Origin: Tribonema minus
Lineage: Eukaryota > Sar > Xanthophyceae > Tribonematales > Tribonemataceae
Direction: 5' to 3'
NCBI GenBank assembly: GCA_017506865.1
Contig: JAFCMP010000519.1
Coordinates: 496,001-560,000, forward strand
DNA length: 64,000 bases
Shown here: positions 11,401 through 19,867 of the stretch, one piece after another
Numbering within the stretch: the stretch's first letter is position 1
Layout of the letters: every line of letters begins with the position of its first letter
Notes under the pieces: generated by a model
Databases searched by the model: none
What the model was told of the DNA's origin: nothing
What the model saw: only the letters and a program-made list of their open reading frames with translations
Made by a program: the position numbers and the translations under genes

Positions 11401-12520
11401 GTGCATTCAATGGGGAAAACCACCAAAGTGGTTAAAATGTGGTTATGATGTGGTCACACATCAAGGGCATCATGAGCATCAAATAAGATAACAATGCAGA
11501 GGGGTCAAGCCGAGTCGGGAGCTGGCGAAGCGCCCAGCTCAGCCTGCTACGCGACAGCGTCATGTTTAGAGTCTCAACATGAGACGCTTTAGATGCTCAA
11601 GCCTTGCAGCAAGTGACCGAGAGAAAAGCCCCAGAAACACAATGATGAAGCGGCACTGCAGTAGCGAACGTCCGCACAACTCTGTGGCAGCAGGCACAGG
11701 GAGTTGCGCCTGTGGTGTGGCAGTTTGAAGGTTACTCATTGCTTTACGAGATAGGCTTGTAGGCTCAGAGACCTTCGTCCATGCCACAGGGCAGGCGTAA
11801 AGACAAAAACTAATCCTATGGGGTGCGACACTACAAGCAAAAGAATGGCGCGCGAAATCTGTGCATCGCACCCTGCATGGCTGCCACACAGCACATCGCC
11901 CGGTGCATGTGGTGACTGGAACGCGCACACTGAAGTCCAAGGTTTCAAGTAATTCAGTGTCTCACATTCATTCTGATATGTTAGGATGCCGGTGTTGCAT
12001 TCGCGTACCAACAGATTGGGAAAGGCTTTGCTGGCTGAAAAACATGCAATCAGAGTACAGGAAATTGACTGTAAGGGTAGCACAGTTGTGTCTAACTTCA
12101 CATGTGAGGCACACAAAGGTACCGGCAATACCCACTGCAAGTACAGGCGTCACTGGTCTGCCCTTTACATGAGTACAACCCACTGGAAGCAGCGGCCCCT
12201 TGCTTCGAGAGTCACTTGGACGGTATTACTCTCATGATAGCTGCACTTAATAAGATAATACATGTTTCCATTGAGAGCTTTCAACGTGTACAAGACGTTC
12301 TTGAGTTTTCAGACGGAGTTGACTGTGTTGACTGTGCTCACGTCTTCGGATTGTCGCCCAGGTTGAAAGACATGAAAGTCTCTTTGAGCTCTGCTAGCCT
12401 TTCCTGCTCCTCTGTCTCCAGCGCTGGCCTGTAGCTGGGCGGGAGCGTGGCATTGAACGGGTGCAGCGGTATGCTCGTGTCTTCATTGTCCGGCACCGGC
12501 ATCGTGTCTTCGCCTGCCAT
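1..12520 (-). CDS. PSME4: Proteasome activator PA200/Blm10, N-terminal half (10 exons, partial)
   Basis: HEAT-repeat cap of the 20S proteasome. Exons, read downward: 12342-12520 (start ATG 12520), 10631-10919, 9102-9545, 7739-8105, 6670-6881, 5327-5689, 4266-4522, 2578-2827, 1554-1685 and 364-608. All have AG/GT sites and all nine junctions keep phase, giving about 912 codons. Landmarks colinear with family members as I know them: ELAWRPLFDAVM near residue 140; RHYFAPRAGAEV near 185; YIHPSNLGRW near 395; LPGVDPNDFTKTL near 540; DWALALLDRLFLVME near 640; ERAMALFVPAL near 755; a W.QIGTPAEWH stretch near 850. A Gly-rich insert (GCC tract 5395-5484) sits after VGAPLDY and is probably lineage-specific. 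The rest of the protein, including the bromodomain-like region known in animals, lies left of position 1. Family identity is firm; exon edges are inferred from phase and homology, with no transcripts. Confidence 0.9.
55..330 (-). repeat. PSME4 intron 10: two copies of the exon 10 donor edge
   Basis: Exon 10 ends at 364 (GAGGCCTG, then GTGAGTGG). Two further copies of the same edge, reading roughly MHTYPIEAW and followed by GTGAGT or GTGAGA, lie just downstream at about 250 and 62. The intron continues off the window. Confidence 0.75.
703..1428 (-). repeat. PSME4 intron 9: exon-edge copies at both ends
   Basis: Copies of the exon 10 acceptor edge (CCCAG then GTCTAYCCNGT...) lie at 703-760 and 832-885. 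A copy of the exon 9 donor edge (GGCCTCGTTGAGGT) lies at 1378-1428. The rest of the intron has a poly-G run (658-672), a short GT run and a minisatellite. Confidence 0.75.
1320..1550. repeat. Minisatellite, GATGATAGGGTTAAG-like unit
   Basis: About nine imperfect units of 15-20 bases, with cores such as CCTGATGATAGGGTTA and CCTGATGACAGGGT, inside PSME4 intron 9 next to the exon 9 donor. The GGGTTA core resembles the telomere-type repeats elsewhere in the window. A donor-edge copy interrupts the array. Confidence 0.8.
1822..2408 (-). repeat. PSME4 intron 8: three donor-edge copies and one acceptor-edge copy
   Basis: Exon 8 ends at 2578 in GTGAAGCAC then GTACGT. Copies of its last 60-75 bases with a following GTACGT, GTGCGT or GTACAT lie at 2331-2408, 2180-2250 and 2005-2080. 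A copy of the exon 9 start (GCNGGCGGTGGTG...CAGCTGCGCTC) lies at 1822-1885 but has lost the AG at its edge. Confidence 0.8.
3015..3102 (-). repeat. Dispersed repeat D1, copy 1
   Basis: Reverse-complement partner of 46790-46877, differing at about four positions. It lies in PSME4 intron 7 between acceptor-edge copies. It is too short to classify and has no obvious terminal repeats or tRNA-type promoter boxes. Confidence 0.92.
3637..3658 (-). repeat. Interstitial telomere-like repeat in PSME4 intron 7
   Basis: Three and a half TTAGGG units on the plus strand, between two acceptor-edge copies. Confidence 0.92.
4627..5000 (-). repeat. PSME4 intron 6: three acceptor-edge copies of exon 7
   Basis: Exon 7 begins at 4522 with GAGCTGCTGGCGGCGTGCGAGG. 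Increasingly diverged copies, each preceded by a pyrimidine-rich tract and TGCAG, begin near 4722, 4854 and 4994. The nearest copy is almost identical over about 95 bases; the outer two degenerate after about 65. The spacing is 130-200 bases. Confidence 0.85.
5770..6580 (-). repeat. PSME4 intron 5: donor-edge copy plus extended acceptor-edge units
   Basis: A donor-edge copy of exon 5 (LTRALDPIAAVNHT) lies at 6505-6580. Towards exon 6 lie copies of its start (CAG then G..CCGTGCGC...) at 5870-5910, 6125-6155 and 6215-6298. Longer units at 5770-5850, 5985-6055 and 6385-6465 carry an extra conserved module reading VLEMHxIREVxGVLK. That module is absent from the inferred exon 6. Confidence 0.7.
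7320..7700 (+). repeat. Scattered telomere-like repeats in PSME4 intron 4
   Basis: CCCTAA and CCCTGA units in short runs at about 7320-7347, 7420-7432, 7565-7590 and 7668-7693, alternating with donor-edge copies of exon 4. Confidence 0.85.
7347..7660 (-). repeat. PSME4 intron 4: three donor-edge copies of exon 4
   Basis: Exon 4 ends at 7739 (GGCGTGTCGCCGTATCCAG then GTACAT). Copies of the last 40-60 bases, each ending CCAGGT, lie at 7602-7660, 7477-7535 and 7347-7405. Short CCCTAA and CCCTGA telomere-like strings fill the space between them. Confidence 0.85.
8262..8995 (-). repeat. PSME4 intron 3: five acceptor-edge and one or two donor-edge copies
   Basis: Exon 4 starts at 8105 (CGCAG then GTCTACCGCGCGCTGCTGGG). 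Copies have their edges near 8305, 8426, 8551, 8641 and 8742, at spacings of about 90-200 bases. Four keep CAG|GT; the one at 8426 reads ACGT. A donor-edge copy of exon 3 (ATACCGCAG then GTGGGT) lies at 8938-8995, with a fainter one near 8855-8880. Palindromic words such as ACTTCGAAGT separate the copies. Confidence 0.85.
9637..10520 (-). repeat. PSME4 intron 2: two donor-edge and four acceptor-edge copies
   Basis: Donor-edge copies of exon 2 (ELAWRPLFxAVMAAYQ, ending CAGGTGAAC) lie at 10438-10520 and 10266-10345. Acceptor-edge copies of exon 3 (GGAGGACGGCCTGGGCCTGC...) lie at 9637-9716, 9798-9878, 9955-10050 and 10152-10212. The two nearest exon 3 keep CAG; the third reads CCGGAG and the fourth is truncated. 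Donor copies sit on the donor side and acceptor copies on the acceptor side. Confidence 0.88.
10976..11040 (-). repeat. PSME4 intron 1: acceptor-edge copy of exon 2
   Basis: A poly-pyrimidine tract, CCCCAG and the first ~55 bases of exon 2 (GCTGAGC...GCCAGCTGCAGAACTAC) are duplicated upstream of the real acceptor at 10919. The copy has small deletions. Confidence 0.85.
11041..12341 (-). other. Body of PSME4 intron 1
   Basis: Lies between the exon 1 donor (GAC|GTGAGC at 12341) and the duplicated acceptor. I see no convincing coding, RNA or mobile-element signal in it. Open frames here are short and unlike known proteins. Confidence 0.5.
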
Positions 12521-13234
12521 GACGCAAGATGTGCTGGCTATGCCTCAATGAAGGTTATTGAAGCACGCAAGACCCTCCTTCCGCCAGTCTGGTGTGCCGC
12601 TCGTGTTGCAGGTTGACGCAATGCAATTCGTCTGCAGACCTCCTGCGAGCTGCGATCTGTCGAAATCTTCCCAAAAAACTTCAACTTCGACCCTGCGAGG
12701 AGAACTTCCGAAATCCTGCAACAAAACAAAACAACCCCCCCGTCGCGATGCGCGATTAAGCTCCACTTTGACACAGCGCCAGAAGCTCGTCGCCAAGCAG
12801 CGCAGCGACAGCAGCGGTGCAGAGCGGCGCCGGGGCGGACACAGCCAAGGTCCGAGGTAAGAAGTACACGCACCAAATCGATTACAGCGCCACCAAGGGG
12901 CGAGACCCCCTTGCGCCACACTTGCAACAGCATTGCACTGTATACCAATTCTCGCTTGATCCCAGATGGTAGATGTCCAGGTTGCTATCAGAATCAACAC
13001 CTATCTTGTGCGACATCGCCATTCCCCCCCCTTCAAGTCATCATGCATCTGCCTCCAGTCCGCCATGTGCGTCATGACCCGCAAACATTATGCTGCCGGC
13101 AAAGCTATGCCTCTTCTAAAAGGCTCGATGACTGGCTGTCGGGGCTTATAGCAGCAGCGCATGTTAACAGCAGCGCCAACAGATTTCATGCAGAGCAGCA
13201 CTAACAATCGGTTTTCAATGCAGGTGGAGACAGC
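12521..13234. other. Divergent intergenic region between PSME4 and the FNIP gene
   Basis: Probably holds the PSME4 promoter on the minus strand and the 5' part of the FNIP gene on the plus strand. I see no TATA box or clear exon. A plausible splice acceptor (TTTTCAATGCAG) lies at about 13213-13224, just before the FNIP reading frame. The region contains one copy of a dispersed ~140-base repeat (12580-12720). Confidence 0.4.
12580..12720 (+). repeat. Dispersed repeat D2, copy 1
   Basis: Resembles 28230-28375. Shared blocks include GTGCCGCTCGTGTTG, CTGCAGACCTCCTG and the AACTTCAAC word. Divergence is substantial, so it is an old repeat or a conserved motif block. Both copies have the same orientation. 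Confidence 0.6.
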
Positions 13235-13610
13235 ATGTTCGGCGGGCAAGTGAAGCGGCAGAAGGCCGGGGGCGCCTGTCCTGTTGAAGTCCTGAGTGTC
13301 GTTGCGCAATCCGGTCGGCTGCCTAAGCCTGCATGGTCACTCAACAAGCAGTCTCGCGAGGACGTCATCCCACTAAAGCGTGCGGAACTCCACGGAGACG
13401 AGACCCTTAAAACTTTCAACGCCGTGATGCGTGACCCCGCTCTGATCCACATTGTCATGACCCCATGCCCCAGTTGTGATGAGATGGAGATTGCCTTCCC
13501 CAGACAACTTCAGATTCTGTCCGTCGAACGGATGGACTATAACGAGGTCATGGATTTGGATCTCGGCACGGTTCCGCACGGACTGCGTGAACTGCGGGTA
13601 CTTGGTCCAT
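13235..13610 (+). pseudogene. FNIP/LRR-like protein gene, 5' part (split by a retrotransposon)
   Basis: An open frame from ATG 13235 reads leucine-rich, FNIP-like strands such as AFPRQLQILSVERM and VPHGLRELRVLG up to the copia insertion at 13611. It resumes in the same sense after the element at 20126 with a matching LRR-like strand. FNIP repeats (LP..L..L.L...F..P) are typical of large repeat families in amoebae, giant viruses and algae and are thought to act in protein recognition. The true start may lie in an upstream exon, because a good AG acceptor precedes the ATG. The insertion makes the gene almost certainly non-functional here. Confidence 0.7.
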
Positions 13611-13867
13611 TGGAAAACCGGGGGTGCGCAGAGAGAGAGGAGAGCAGCCATGCCCTGGCCGCAGGCCGCCCGCAGGCGCCTCGAGCTGGGAGAAGAAGAA
13701 GTGATATTATTGCTGACACAAAACAAGGGCCAGCGGGAACCTTCCGTTCCGTAGGGGCACCAGAACCTTCAAGAACTTGCTAGAACTTACTGGAGAAACC
13801 CTTAGAACTGGACCATGCCCTACCCCTAGGGTATGCACTAAGTATTGGACCATCTCATATTCCAACA
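13611..13867 (-). repeat. LTR1 (outer, 3' LTR of the composite element)
   Basis: 257 bases, about 99% identical to 19868-20125. It begins TGTTGGAATATG on the minus strand and is preceded there by the purine-rich GACTGGGGGATGG at 13868-13880. Confidence 0.93.
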
Positions 13868-14834
13868 CCATCCCCCAGTCAACGCTCCATGCCCTCATAA
13901 GCTTGACTGTATCTGCACCCACTGGCAAAAGAGCCTGGTGCCTTACCTCTGCAAAATCATTGTGATACACTGCCATATCTGCAGCTACTTGCAAATTATA
14001 GATACGTCAGGCAGAATCTGCGCCGTGAACAACTTGCCACTCAACGCTATCTGCCTATTACCTGCGCTGTTACCAAGCGCATGCCCCCCCCACTATGTTG
14101 AGAGGTACCCTCCCCGGCTATGCCCGCCACATTGACATCCTGTACCATCTACGCTCCAGCTATACTCTAGCAGACCAAGCCCTGAGCGCATTATATCTGC
14201 CGCTCCTTAGCCAGCTGCTCCTCGTACCAGCCCTGATCGCCATAAGCTCCTGAGCTTGAGCACGCTCCATGCCCCTTGGGCATTGGTCGCCTCTGTCACA
14301 GCTCGACCTCCGGGCATGCCTGTGTAGCGCACCAGCCATACGCTGTGCCCACGTCGCATTGGGTGTGCCTTGCAACACCCTTAACCCCTTGCCGATGCCA
14401 CGGTCCTACCACGCTGGGATTTACGGACCCTTCCCCGTGCCTGGGGTGGCAACTGCGATGCCGTAGCTCAACCGCTCCGCTTGTGCACGACGCTAGCACT
14501 CCGAAGTCAAGCTGCTCCTGCTGCTGCTGTTGTTGCCGAACGACGCACATCCCTGATGTAGCTGCTGCTGCCGTCGTCGTGAGGTAGAGTTGGCCACAGC
14601 TGAACTCGCATGCTGAATCTTGTCGGGGATGCCTTCCTGCACCTGACCTCACAGCGTGATGCAGCTCGTGCTGTAAACCGTCTCCTACTTGCGTATGTCC
14701 TCCACGCCAGCAAACGATAGGTGATCAGCCGTCCTCGTCGCTGCTGCGCGTGCGCCCATTGATAACCCAGTGGCGTCGAAGCTGGGGACTTCAGCTGTGC
14801 AGGCTTCTCCTCATGAGCGCAGGCTCATAACCAT
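13868..14834 (-). mobile_element. Non-coding internal segment between LTR1 and LTR2
   Basis: Bounded by a polypurine tract (13868-13880) and a primer-binding site (TGGTTATGAGCC on the minus strand, 14822-14833), so it has the layout of a small non-autonomous LTR element. It has no gag or pol. A short CTG-rich stretch lies near 14510-14535. Its left edge (PPT and about 45 bases) is closely related to 15140-15185 beside LTR2. Confidence 0.7.
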
Positions 14835-15139
14835 TGATTTCTTGACACCGCGCAGAGTGCCAGCCAGCGGAAGCAATATGTCCTCCTCACCTTCGTGTTG
14901 CACATCATCTTGACCAGGCATGATTGCAGAGCACCAGAGGCAGAAGAGAGAGTTCCAACTTGTGTGGATGCAAAGGAAGTGAGGTATTCACAGGATGCAC
15001 AAGACACAAGGTGGTGGAATTGCTTCCCTACAGCACGGGGCACTAGAACTTGCCAGAACACGCAAGAACGTGCCAGAACTTGCAAGGGAAACCTAGGAAA
15101 CTTCTGCAGAATACAATGACCCTTCTACATATTCCAACA
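14835..15139 (-). repeat. LTR2, divergent internal LTR
   Basis: About 305 bases, from a TGTTGGAATATG start on the minus strand to ...AAATCA at the junction with a primer-binding site. It shares the terminal bases and an AGAACTTG.CAGAAC-like block with LTR1 and LTR3 but is otherwise different. It is flanked by a polypurine tract on the gag-pol side (15140-15152) and a primer-binding site on the other. It therefore acts as 3' LTR of the coding part and 5' LTR of the non-coding part. Confidence 0.7.
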
Positions 15140-15240
15140 CCCTCCCCCAGTCAACGCTCCATGCCCTCATGAGCTTGACTGGATAAAACTGCACACTGCC
15201 ACAGAGCCTGGTTCGTTACCTCTGCGCAATTGCAAATACC

Positions 15241-18200
15241 CTAAAATCTTCCGAGCAATGCTGCCGAATGAAACATGTGCTGCTCAGTGCTCAGCGACTT
15301 GGTCAGCACATCTGCATGCTGCGCCTGCGTGCGCACTGCTTCTACAGCAATCTTCCCCCTGGCAACCTGCTCGCGCACATAATGAAACTTAACATCTATG
15401 TGCTTGGTGCGCTGCGACGCACCCTCATCTGCTGCCAACCTGATAGCAGCAGTGTTGTCCTCAAGGATCCGCACTACCCCGTGTGCCTCCCCCAAGAACC
15501 CCAGGAGCCGTACCATAGATGGCACCTCCTTGCTCGCCGCGCACAGCGCCACGTACTCCGCCTCCGCCGTAGAAAGCGTAACGCATGGTTGAAGCTTGGA
15601 GCTCCACGCCACCGCCGCGCCACCAAGCAGAAACGCATACCCGGTGTGACTGCGCCGCGTCTCGCGGTCGCTCGCAAAAGATGCGTCGGCGTATCCGAGC
15701 AGCTGCAGCTCCGCGCCCTCCCGCCTCTGGAATGTGAGGCCCGCCGGATGGCCCTTGAGGTACCGCAGCACTCGCTTGGCTGCCTCCAACAGGCACGCCC
15801 GTGGCGCCACCAGATGCCGCCGCAGCTGAGACACCGTGTAACTGATGTCCGGCCGCGTGCATGCGGTGACCCACCCCAGCTCCCCCACCAGACCCTGGTA
15901 CTCCCGAATTTGAGCACCGTCCAGCAGCGGCGAATCCTCCACCGAAACGGCTGCGCTTGCTGCTGGTGTCTGCGTGTGATGAGGGTCCTGCAGGCCGTAC
16001 TTGGCCAGCAAGCTGTTCACGTAGTCGGTCTGCGACATGGTGATGCCGCCATCGCCGGTGCGCGTGAACGTGATCCCCAGGAACTTGGTTGGAAAGCCGA
16101 GGTCCTTGAGGTCGAACTCCGCCCCTATGTCGTCGACTGCCGCCTGCAGCACGCCCTGGTCGCTGCTGCCCGTCATGAACACGTCGTCGACGTGCAGCAG
16201 TATGATGGCGCCTGACTGATGGTTGCGCAGCACGCACGGGTCAGCAAGGCACTGCTTGTAACCGCGCTGCTTGAGGGCGATGATGAGCTTCTGATGCCAA
16301 AGCCGTGGGCTCTGGTGCAGCCCGTAGAGGCTCTTGCGAAGCCTCATGACGAGTGGCTGGCCATCCTTGCCGCGCTTGACGAACCCCTGCGGCTGATGCA
16401 CGAAGGTGGGCTTGTCGATGTCCGCTTGGACAAAGGCGTTGTCGAAGTCGCATGCGTGAAGCTCCCAGTTGTAGTACGCCGCTAGCGCCACCAGTACCCG
16501 AAGCGATCTGATCTCGGCAGTGGGTGAATGCACCGCATCGAAATCTACGCCGGGTCGCTGCTGATCGCCGCGAACAACTATGCGCGCCTTGCGCCTCGCC
16601 ACCTCGCCATGTTCCCCGAACTTGGTCTTAAGCACCCAAGTGGTGCCCAGCACCTTAGCTCCCTGCTCCACCTCGCTCTGCTCCACCAGCTCCCACGTCC
16701 CCCGGCCATTGAGCTGGTCGTACTCCTTGCTGCAGGCTGCGCGCCACTCACTGCTGTGAGCCCCCTCTACCGCCTCGTGGTAAGACTTAGGGTCCTGTGC
16801 GCAAACAGCCGCTGCTGCAAGCAAAGCAACGAAGTGGGCTCGTGAGTACCCACGCCCGCTGCGTGTGCGGGAGGGCCGCGTTGCTGCATCTGCTGTCGAG
16901 TCAGCATCCGCAGCATCTCCCTCCCCAGCTGCTGGCCCCTGGCCTGCTGCTGCATCGCCGCTAGCCTCGCCAGCAGCCTCGCCAACAGCACCGTCCTCCT
17001 TAGCAACTTCCTCGGGCCCCTGCCCGAGCTCCTGTTCGGGCCCCTCCTCGGGCCCCGCCGCCGGCTCCTCCGCATCAGGACCCTCGCGGAACGTCACGTG
17101 GAACGCCGTGACCACCTGGCGCGTGCGCTCGTTGTACACGAGGTAACCACCCTTGGTGTCCTCTGAGTACCCCACCAGCCGCCCGCGCCACGCCTTGTTG
17201 GTGAACTTGCCGGGCTCTCCCTCCGCGCACACGTACGCGAAAGAGCCGAACACCTTGAGCTTGGACAGGTCCGGGATCTGTCCCGTCCACGCCTCGAACG
17301 GGGTCTTCCCTCCGAGCGCAGAGTGAGGGCTCCTGTTGACAAGGTAAGTGGCATGGCGGAGAGCAAAAGGCCACAGTGACCCAGGCAGAGCTGCCTGCAG
17401 CATCTCGCACCGCGCCTTGTTGTGCAGCGTGCGCAGCGCACGCTCCGCGATGCCGTTGGACTCGTGCGTGTACGGCGCCGAGTAGCTGATGTCGTAACCG
17501 GCTGAGACGCTGTGCTCCTTGAATGACGCCGCCCTGAACTCCTTGGGCCCGTCCAAGTGCACCTCAAACAGGTGACGCTCCTTGGGCGCCAGCACGTCGC
17601 CTCGCAGCCGCTCAACATCCTCCGCCATGTCTGCTTTTGACCTGCGACAGTACACAACATGGTAACGCGTGTGCTCGTCGACGAACACCCTGGAGTACCA
17701 GCTGCCGTCGTGGCCGCGCTCCTCGTACGGCCCGGCCGTATCGCTGTGCCACACCTGCCCGGCGGCAGTTGCGCCCTGAGCGGCGCGCGGGGGGTGCGTC
17801 TGGTGTGTAGCCTTGCCCAAGTGGCAGGTCTCGCACGGTGGCAACTCCCCGTCGGGCAGCTCTAGTCCTGAGCCTTCCATGCCCGCCAAACGCCGCATGT
17901 CCGCCAAGTTGAGGTGCCCTAGCCGCTGATGCCAGCGCTCCAGCGACACTGAGGCTGCAAACGCCTCTGGGCGACTACCTCCGCCGCCGGCTCGAAGCGC
18001 TCCGTCGCTGCAACCCCTGACCCGAAACTTGTAAAGGCCGTTCTCCTGCCGCAGTGGCACTGCTACCCTGGGGCCGCCTGGCACTGCTGGCGGCAGCACC
18101 AGGGACATGGCTCCTGGCGTGAGCACGAGCTCGCCCCCTGCCGCAACCAGCTTTGACGCGCTCAGCAGCAGCGCCTGGCCTGAGTGCGGCACAATGAGCG

Positions 18201-19299
18201 ACTCCCAGAGGTCCAGCTTGACCTCCGCTCCGTTGCCTGCAATGCGCACGTGCAAATCGCCAATACCTGACGCGTACGCACCCTCGCCAGGGTGCGCCGT
18301 TGCGAGCGCCACGCGCTCCTGCCGAACTGACGACATGAATGCGGAGACATCGCACCCAGGCCAAAGTGCCGGGTCGATGACGTGCCTGTTGGCGCCGCTG
18401 TCCACCAGGACCTCAACGTAGCTACGCTGAGCTGAGGTCCCTCCGGCTGCTACCATCGCAGTAGCATCTTCCTCCGGCTCACCAGCTGCCTTCATGTAGC
18501 AGCCATGAGCTGGGCCGTCTGCGGGCGCGTCGGAGTCGCCTGACCCCTGCTTGCCTCCCCGCGTCTCCTTGCGCTTGTTGCGCAGCTCCGCGACAGAGCC
18601 TGCTGCAGGCTTCTTGCCGGCCTTCTTGGCGGCACAATCGCGTTCCCAGTGGCCTGACTTTCTGCAATAGTTGCAGGTACCCCGTTTGCCACTGCCGTGA
18701 GCCGAAGCAGCACCATCATCTACGGCGTAGGCTGATGGGCCCTTGCCGTTCTTGCGTGCCGCTCGCTCACTGTCGTACTCCGCCTGCAGCCGCCTCTCAG
18801 CCTCGTCCAGATCCGCTGAAACCATGCAGCGAATCGTCCGGGCTACAACCCGGTATCCTTCCGCATCAGGCAGTCCTTGCAGTAGCCTTGACAGCAAATT
18901 GCCGTCCGCCACCGCCTCCCCCTGACTTGCGAGTCTACCGCGCAGATAGCGCGCTTTCGCGAAGTACTCCATGGGCGACATGTCACCCATCTCCAGCCCT
19001 CCCAACTCATCGTGCAACGCCATGCGTGACGCGATAGTATTGGGCTGATAGCGCTCCCTGAGCGCCCGAAAGGACTTCCTTCCCTGCCGCACGTTGCTTG
19101 GATGAAGTAGCACGTAGCCGATGTCGGTCGCCTTGGTGGAGATGACCGTGACCAGCGCCTGGTACACCTTCAGGTCGAGAAGGTCGTACACTGTAGTTGC
19201 GCTGTCACGCAGTCCCTGGTCGTACCGCTCGTCCCAGTCCACCATCGGCGGTGGCACTCCCTCGAGACAAAGTGCCGACTCGAACGCCATGGCGAACAT
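15241..19299 (-). CDS. Copia gag-pol polyprotein, intact
   Basis: A single 1352-residue frame with no break. Approximate order: gag; CCHC zinc knuckle CNYCRKSGHWERDC near 208; aspartic protease VDSGANRHVID near 300; integrase HHCC (HQRLGHL...CETCHLG) near 445-480 and integrase core ending ESNGIAERALR near 605; reverse transcriptase with TWVLKTKFG near 890 and the YVDD-type box LLHVDDVFM near 1045; RNase H with GYADASFASD near 1195 and a C-terminal ADVLTKSL. The protease-integrase-RT-RNase H order is diagnostic of copia rather than gypsy. ATG 19299 is the first Met of the open frame; a longer gag cannot be excluded, since an overlapping frame with a Gln run lies upstream. All key catalytic motifs are present, so the element could be active. 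Confidence 0.96.
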   Translation of the reverse strand: MFAMAFESALCLEGVPPPMVDWDERYDQGLRDSATTVYDLLDLKVYQALVTVISTKATDIGYVLLHPSNVRQGRKSFRALRERYQPNTIASRMALHDELGGLEMGDMSPMEYFAKARYLRGRLASQGEAVADGNLLSRLLQGLPDAEGYRVVARTIRCMVSADLDEAERRLQAEYDSERAARKNGKGPSAYAVDDGAASAHGSGKRGTCNYCRKSGHWERDCAAKKAGKKPAAGSVAELRNKRKETRGGKQGSGDSDAPADGPAHGCYMKAAGEPEEDATAMVAAGGTSAQRSYVEVLVDSGANRHVIDPALWPGCDVSAFMSSVRQERVALATAHPGEGAYASGIGDLHVRIAGNGAEVKLDLWESLIVPHSGQALLLSASKLVAAGGELVLTPGAMSLVLPPAVPGGPRVAVPLRQENGLYKFRVRGCSDGALRAGGGGSRPEAFAASVSLERWHQRLGHLNLADMRRLAGMEGSGLELPDGELPPCETCHLGKATHQTHPPRAAQGATAAGQVWHSDTAGPYEERGHDGSWYSRVFVDEHTRYHVVYCRRSKADMAEDVERLRGDVLAPKERHLFEVHLDGPKEFRAASFKEHSVSAGYDISYSAPYTHESNGIAERALRTLHNKARCEMLQAALPGSLWPFALRHATYLVNRSPHSALGGKTPFEAWTGQIPDLSKLKVFGSFAYVCAEGEPGKFTNKAWRGRLVGYSEDTKGGYLVYNERTRQVVTAFHVTFREGPDAEEPAAGPEEGPEQELGQGPEEVAKEDGAVGEAAGEASGDAAAGQGPAAGEGDAADADSTADAATRPSRTRSGRGYSRAHFVALLAAAAVCAQDPKSYHEAVEGAHSSEWRAACSKEYDQLNGRGTWELVEQSEVEQGAKVLGTTWVLKTKFGEHGEVARRKARIVVRGDQQRPGVDFDAVHSPTAEIRSLRVLVALAAYYNWELHACDFDNAFVQADIDKPTFVHQPQGFVKRGKDGQPLVMRLRKSLYGLHQSPRLWHQKLIIALKQRGYKQCLADPCVLRNHQSGAIILLHVDDVFMTGSSDQGVLQAAVDDIGAEFDLKDLGFPTKFLGITFTRTGDGGITMSQTDYVNSLLAKYGLQDPHHTQTPAASAAVSVEDSPLLDGAQIREYQGLVGELGWVTACTRPDISYTVSQLRRHLVAPRACLLEAAKRVLRYLKGHPAGLTFQRREGAELQLLGYADASFASDRETRRSHTGYAFLLGGAAVAWSSKLQPCVTLSTAEAEYVALCAASKEVPSMVRLLGFLGEAHGVVRILEDNTAAIRLAADEGASQRTKHIDVKFHYVREQVARGKIAVEAVRTQAQHADVLTKSLSTEQHMFHSAALLGRF

Positions 19300-19424
19300 C
19301 GTGCGGCTCGCAGACGCTGCTGCCTGGTGCCGGTATCACCCTCGATAGCAGCGTCGTTCTCCTGCTCTGCCTGTAGTGCTGTGTTTCGACGGCCTTGCAA
19401 TCGTGCACTCCTTCTGGACGGCGG

Positions 19425-19478
<54 letters not shown>
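19425..19478 (-). repeat. CAG/CTG trinucleotide tract in the retrotransposon leader
   Basis: About 18 near-perfect CTG units on the plus strand, just upstream of the gag start. It could encode Gln or Ala in overlapping frames, but the gag frame starts downstream of it. Confidence 0.85.
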
Positions 19479-19479
<1 letters not shown>

Positions 19480-19854
19480 GCCGGTCGAGCAGCAGCTCGC
19501 CCTGCTGTTGCACTCCTAGGCATGCTGGTGGGACCGCCAACGCATCAGGCAAATGACGCAAGGATTTCAGCAATTCTGGCGGTTTCGCAAACGGTGGATT
19601 CTGCACAGGCAAAGTAGTTTACTTGAGGAGCTCTTTGGACAGCACCACGACGACAGCAAGCCGCTTGGCGTCGGGTCGATATTGCTCAATAAGGACACTA
19701 ACTGAGGTGTTAGCAGCAGTCAGCTAGCCCGCAGGTGCAGTGGTTCAAAATAAAAAAGGTGAGGTGATTTAAGCTTAGGGAGACCTGAGTACTATCGTAC
19801 CCAGGAACTCCTCCTCCTTGCCGCTGAACTGCTGCACTTTGAGCTTAAGCTTAA

Positions 19855-19867
19855 GGCTCATAACCAT
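19855..19867 (-). promoter_or_regulatory. Primer-binding site of the copia element
   Basis: Read on the minus strand, ATGGTTATGAGCC follows LTR3 directly. The TGG start fits the CCA end of a tRNA, probably initiator Met as in other copia elements, but I cannot match the tRNA. An identical word lies next to LTR2 at 14822-14834. Confidence 0.7.

Noticed and set aside
19205..19612. Separate protein gene with a Gln run upstream of gag
   Set aside because: Lies in the retrotransposon leader, overlaps the gag start in another frame, and the Gln run is a plain CTG microsatellite.
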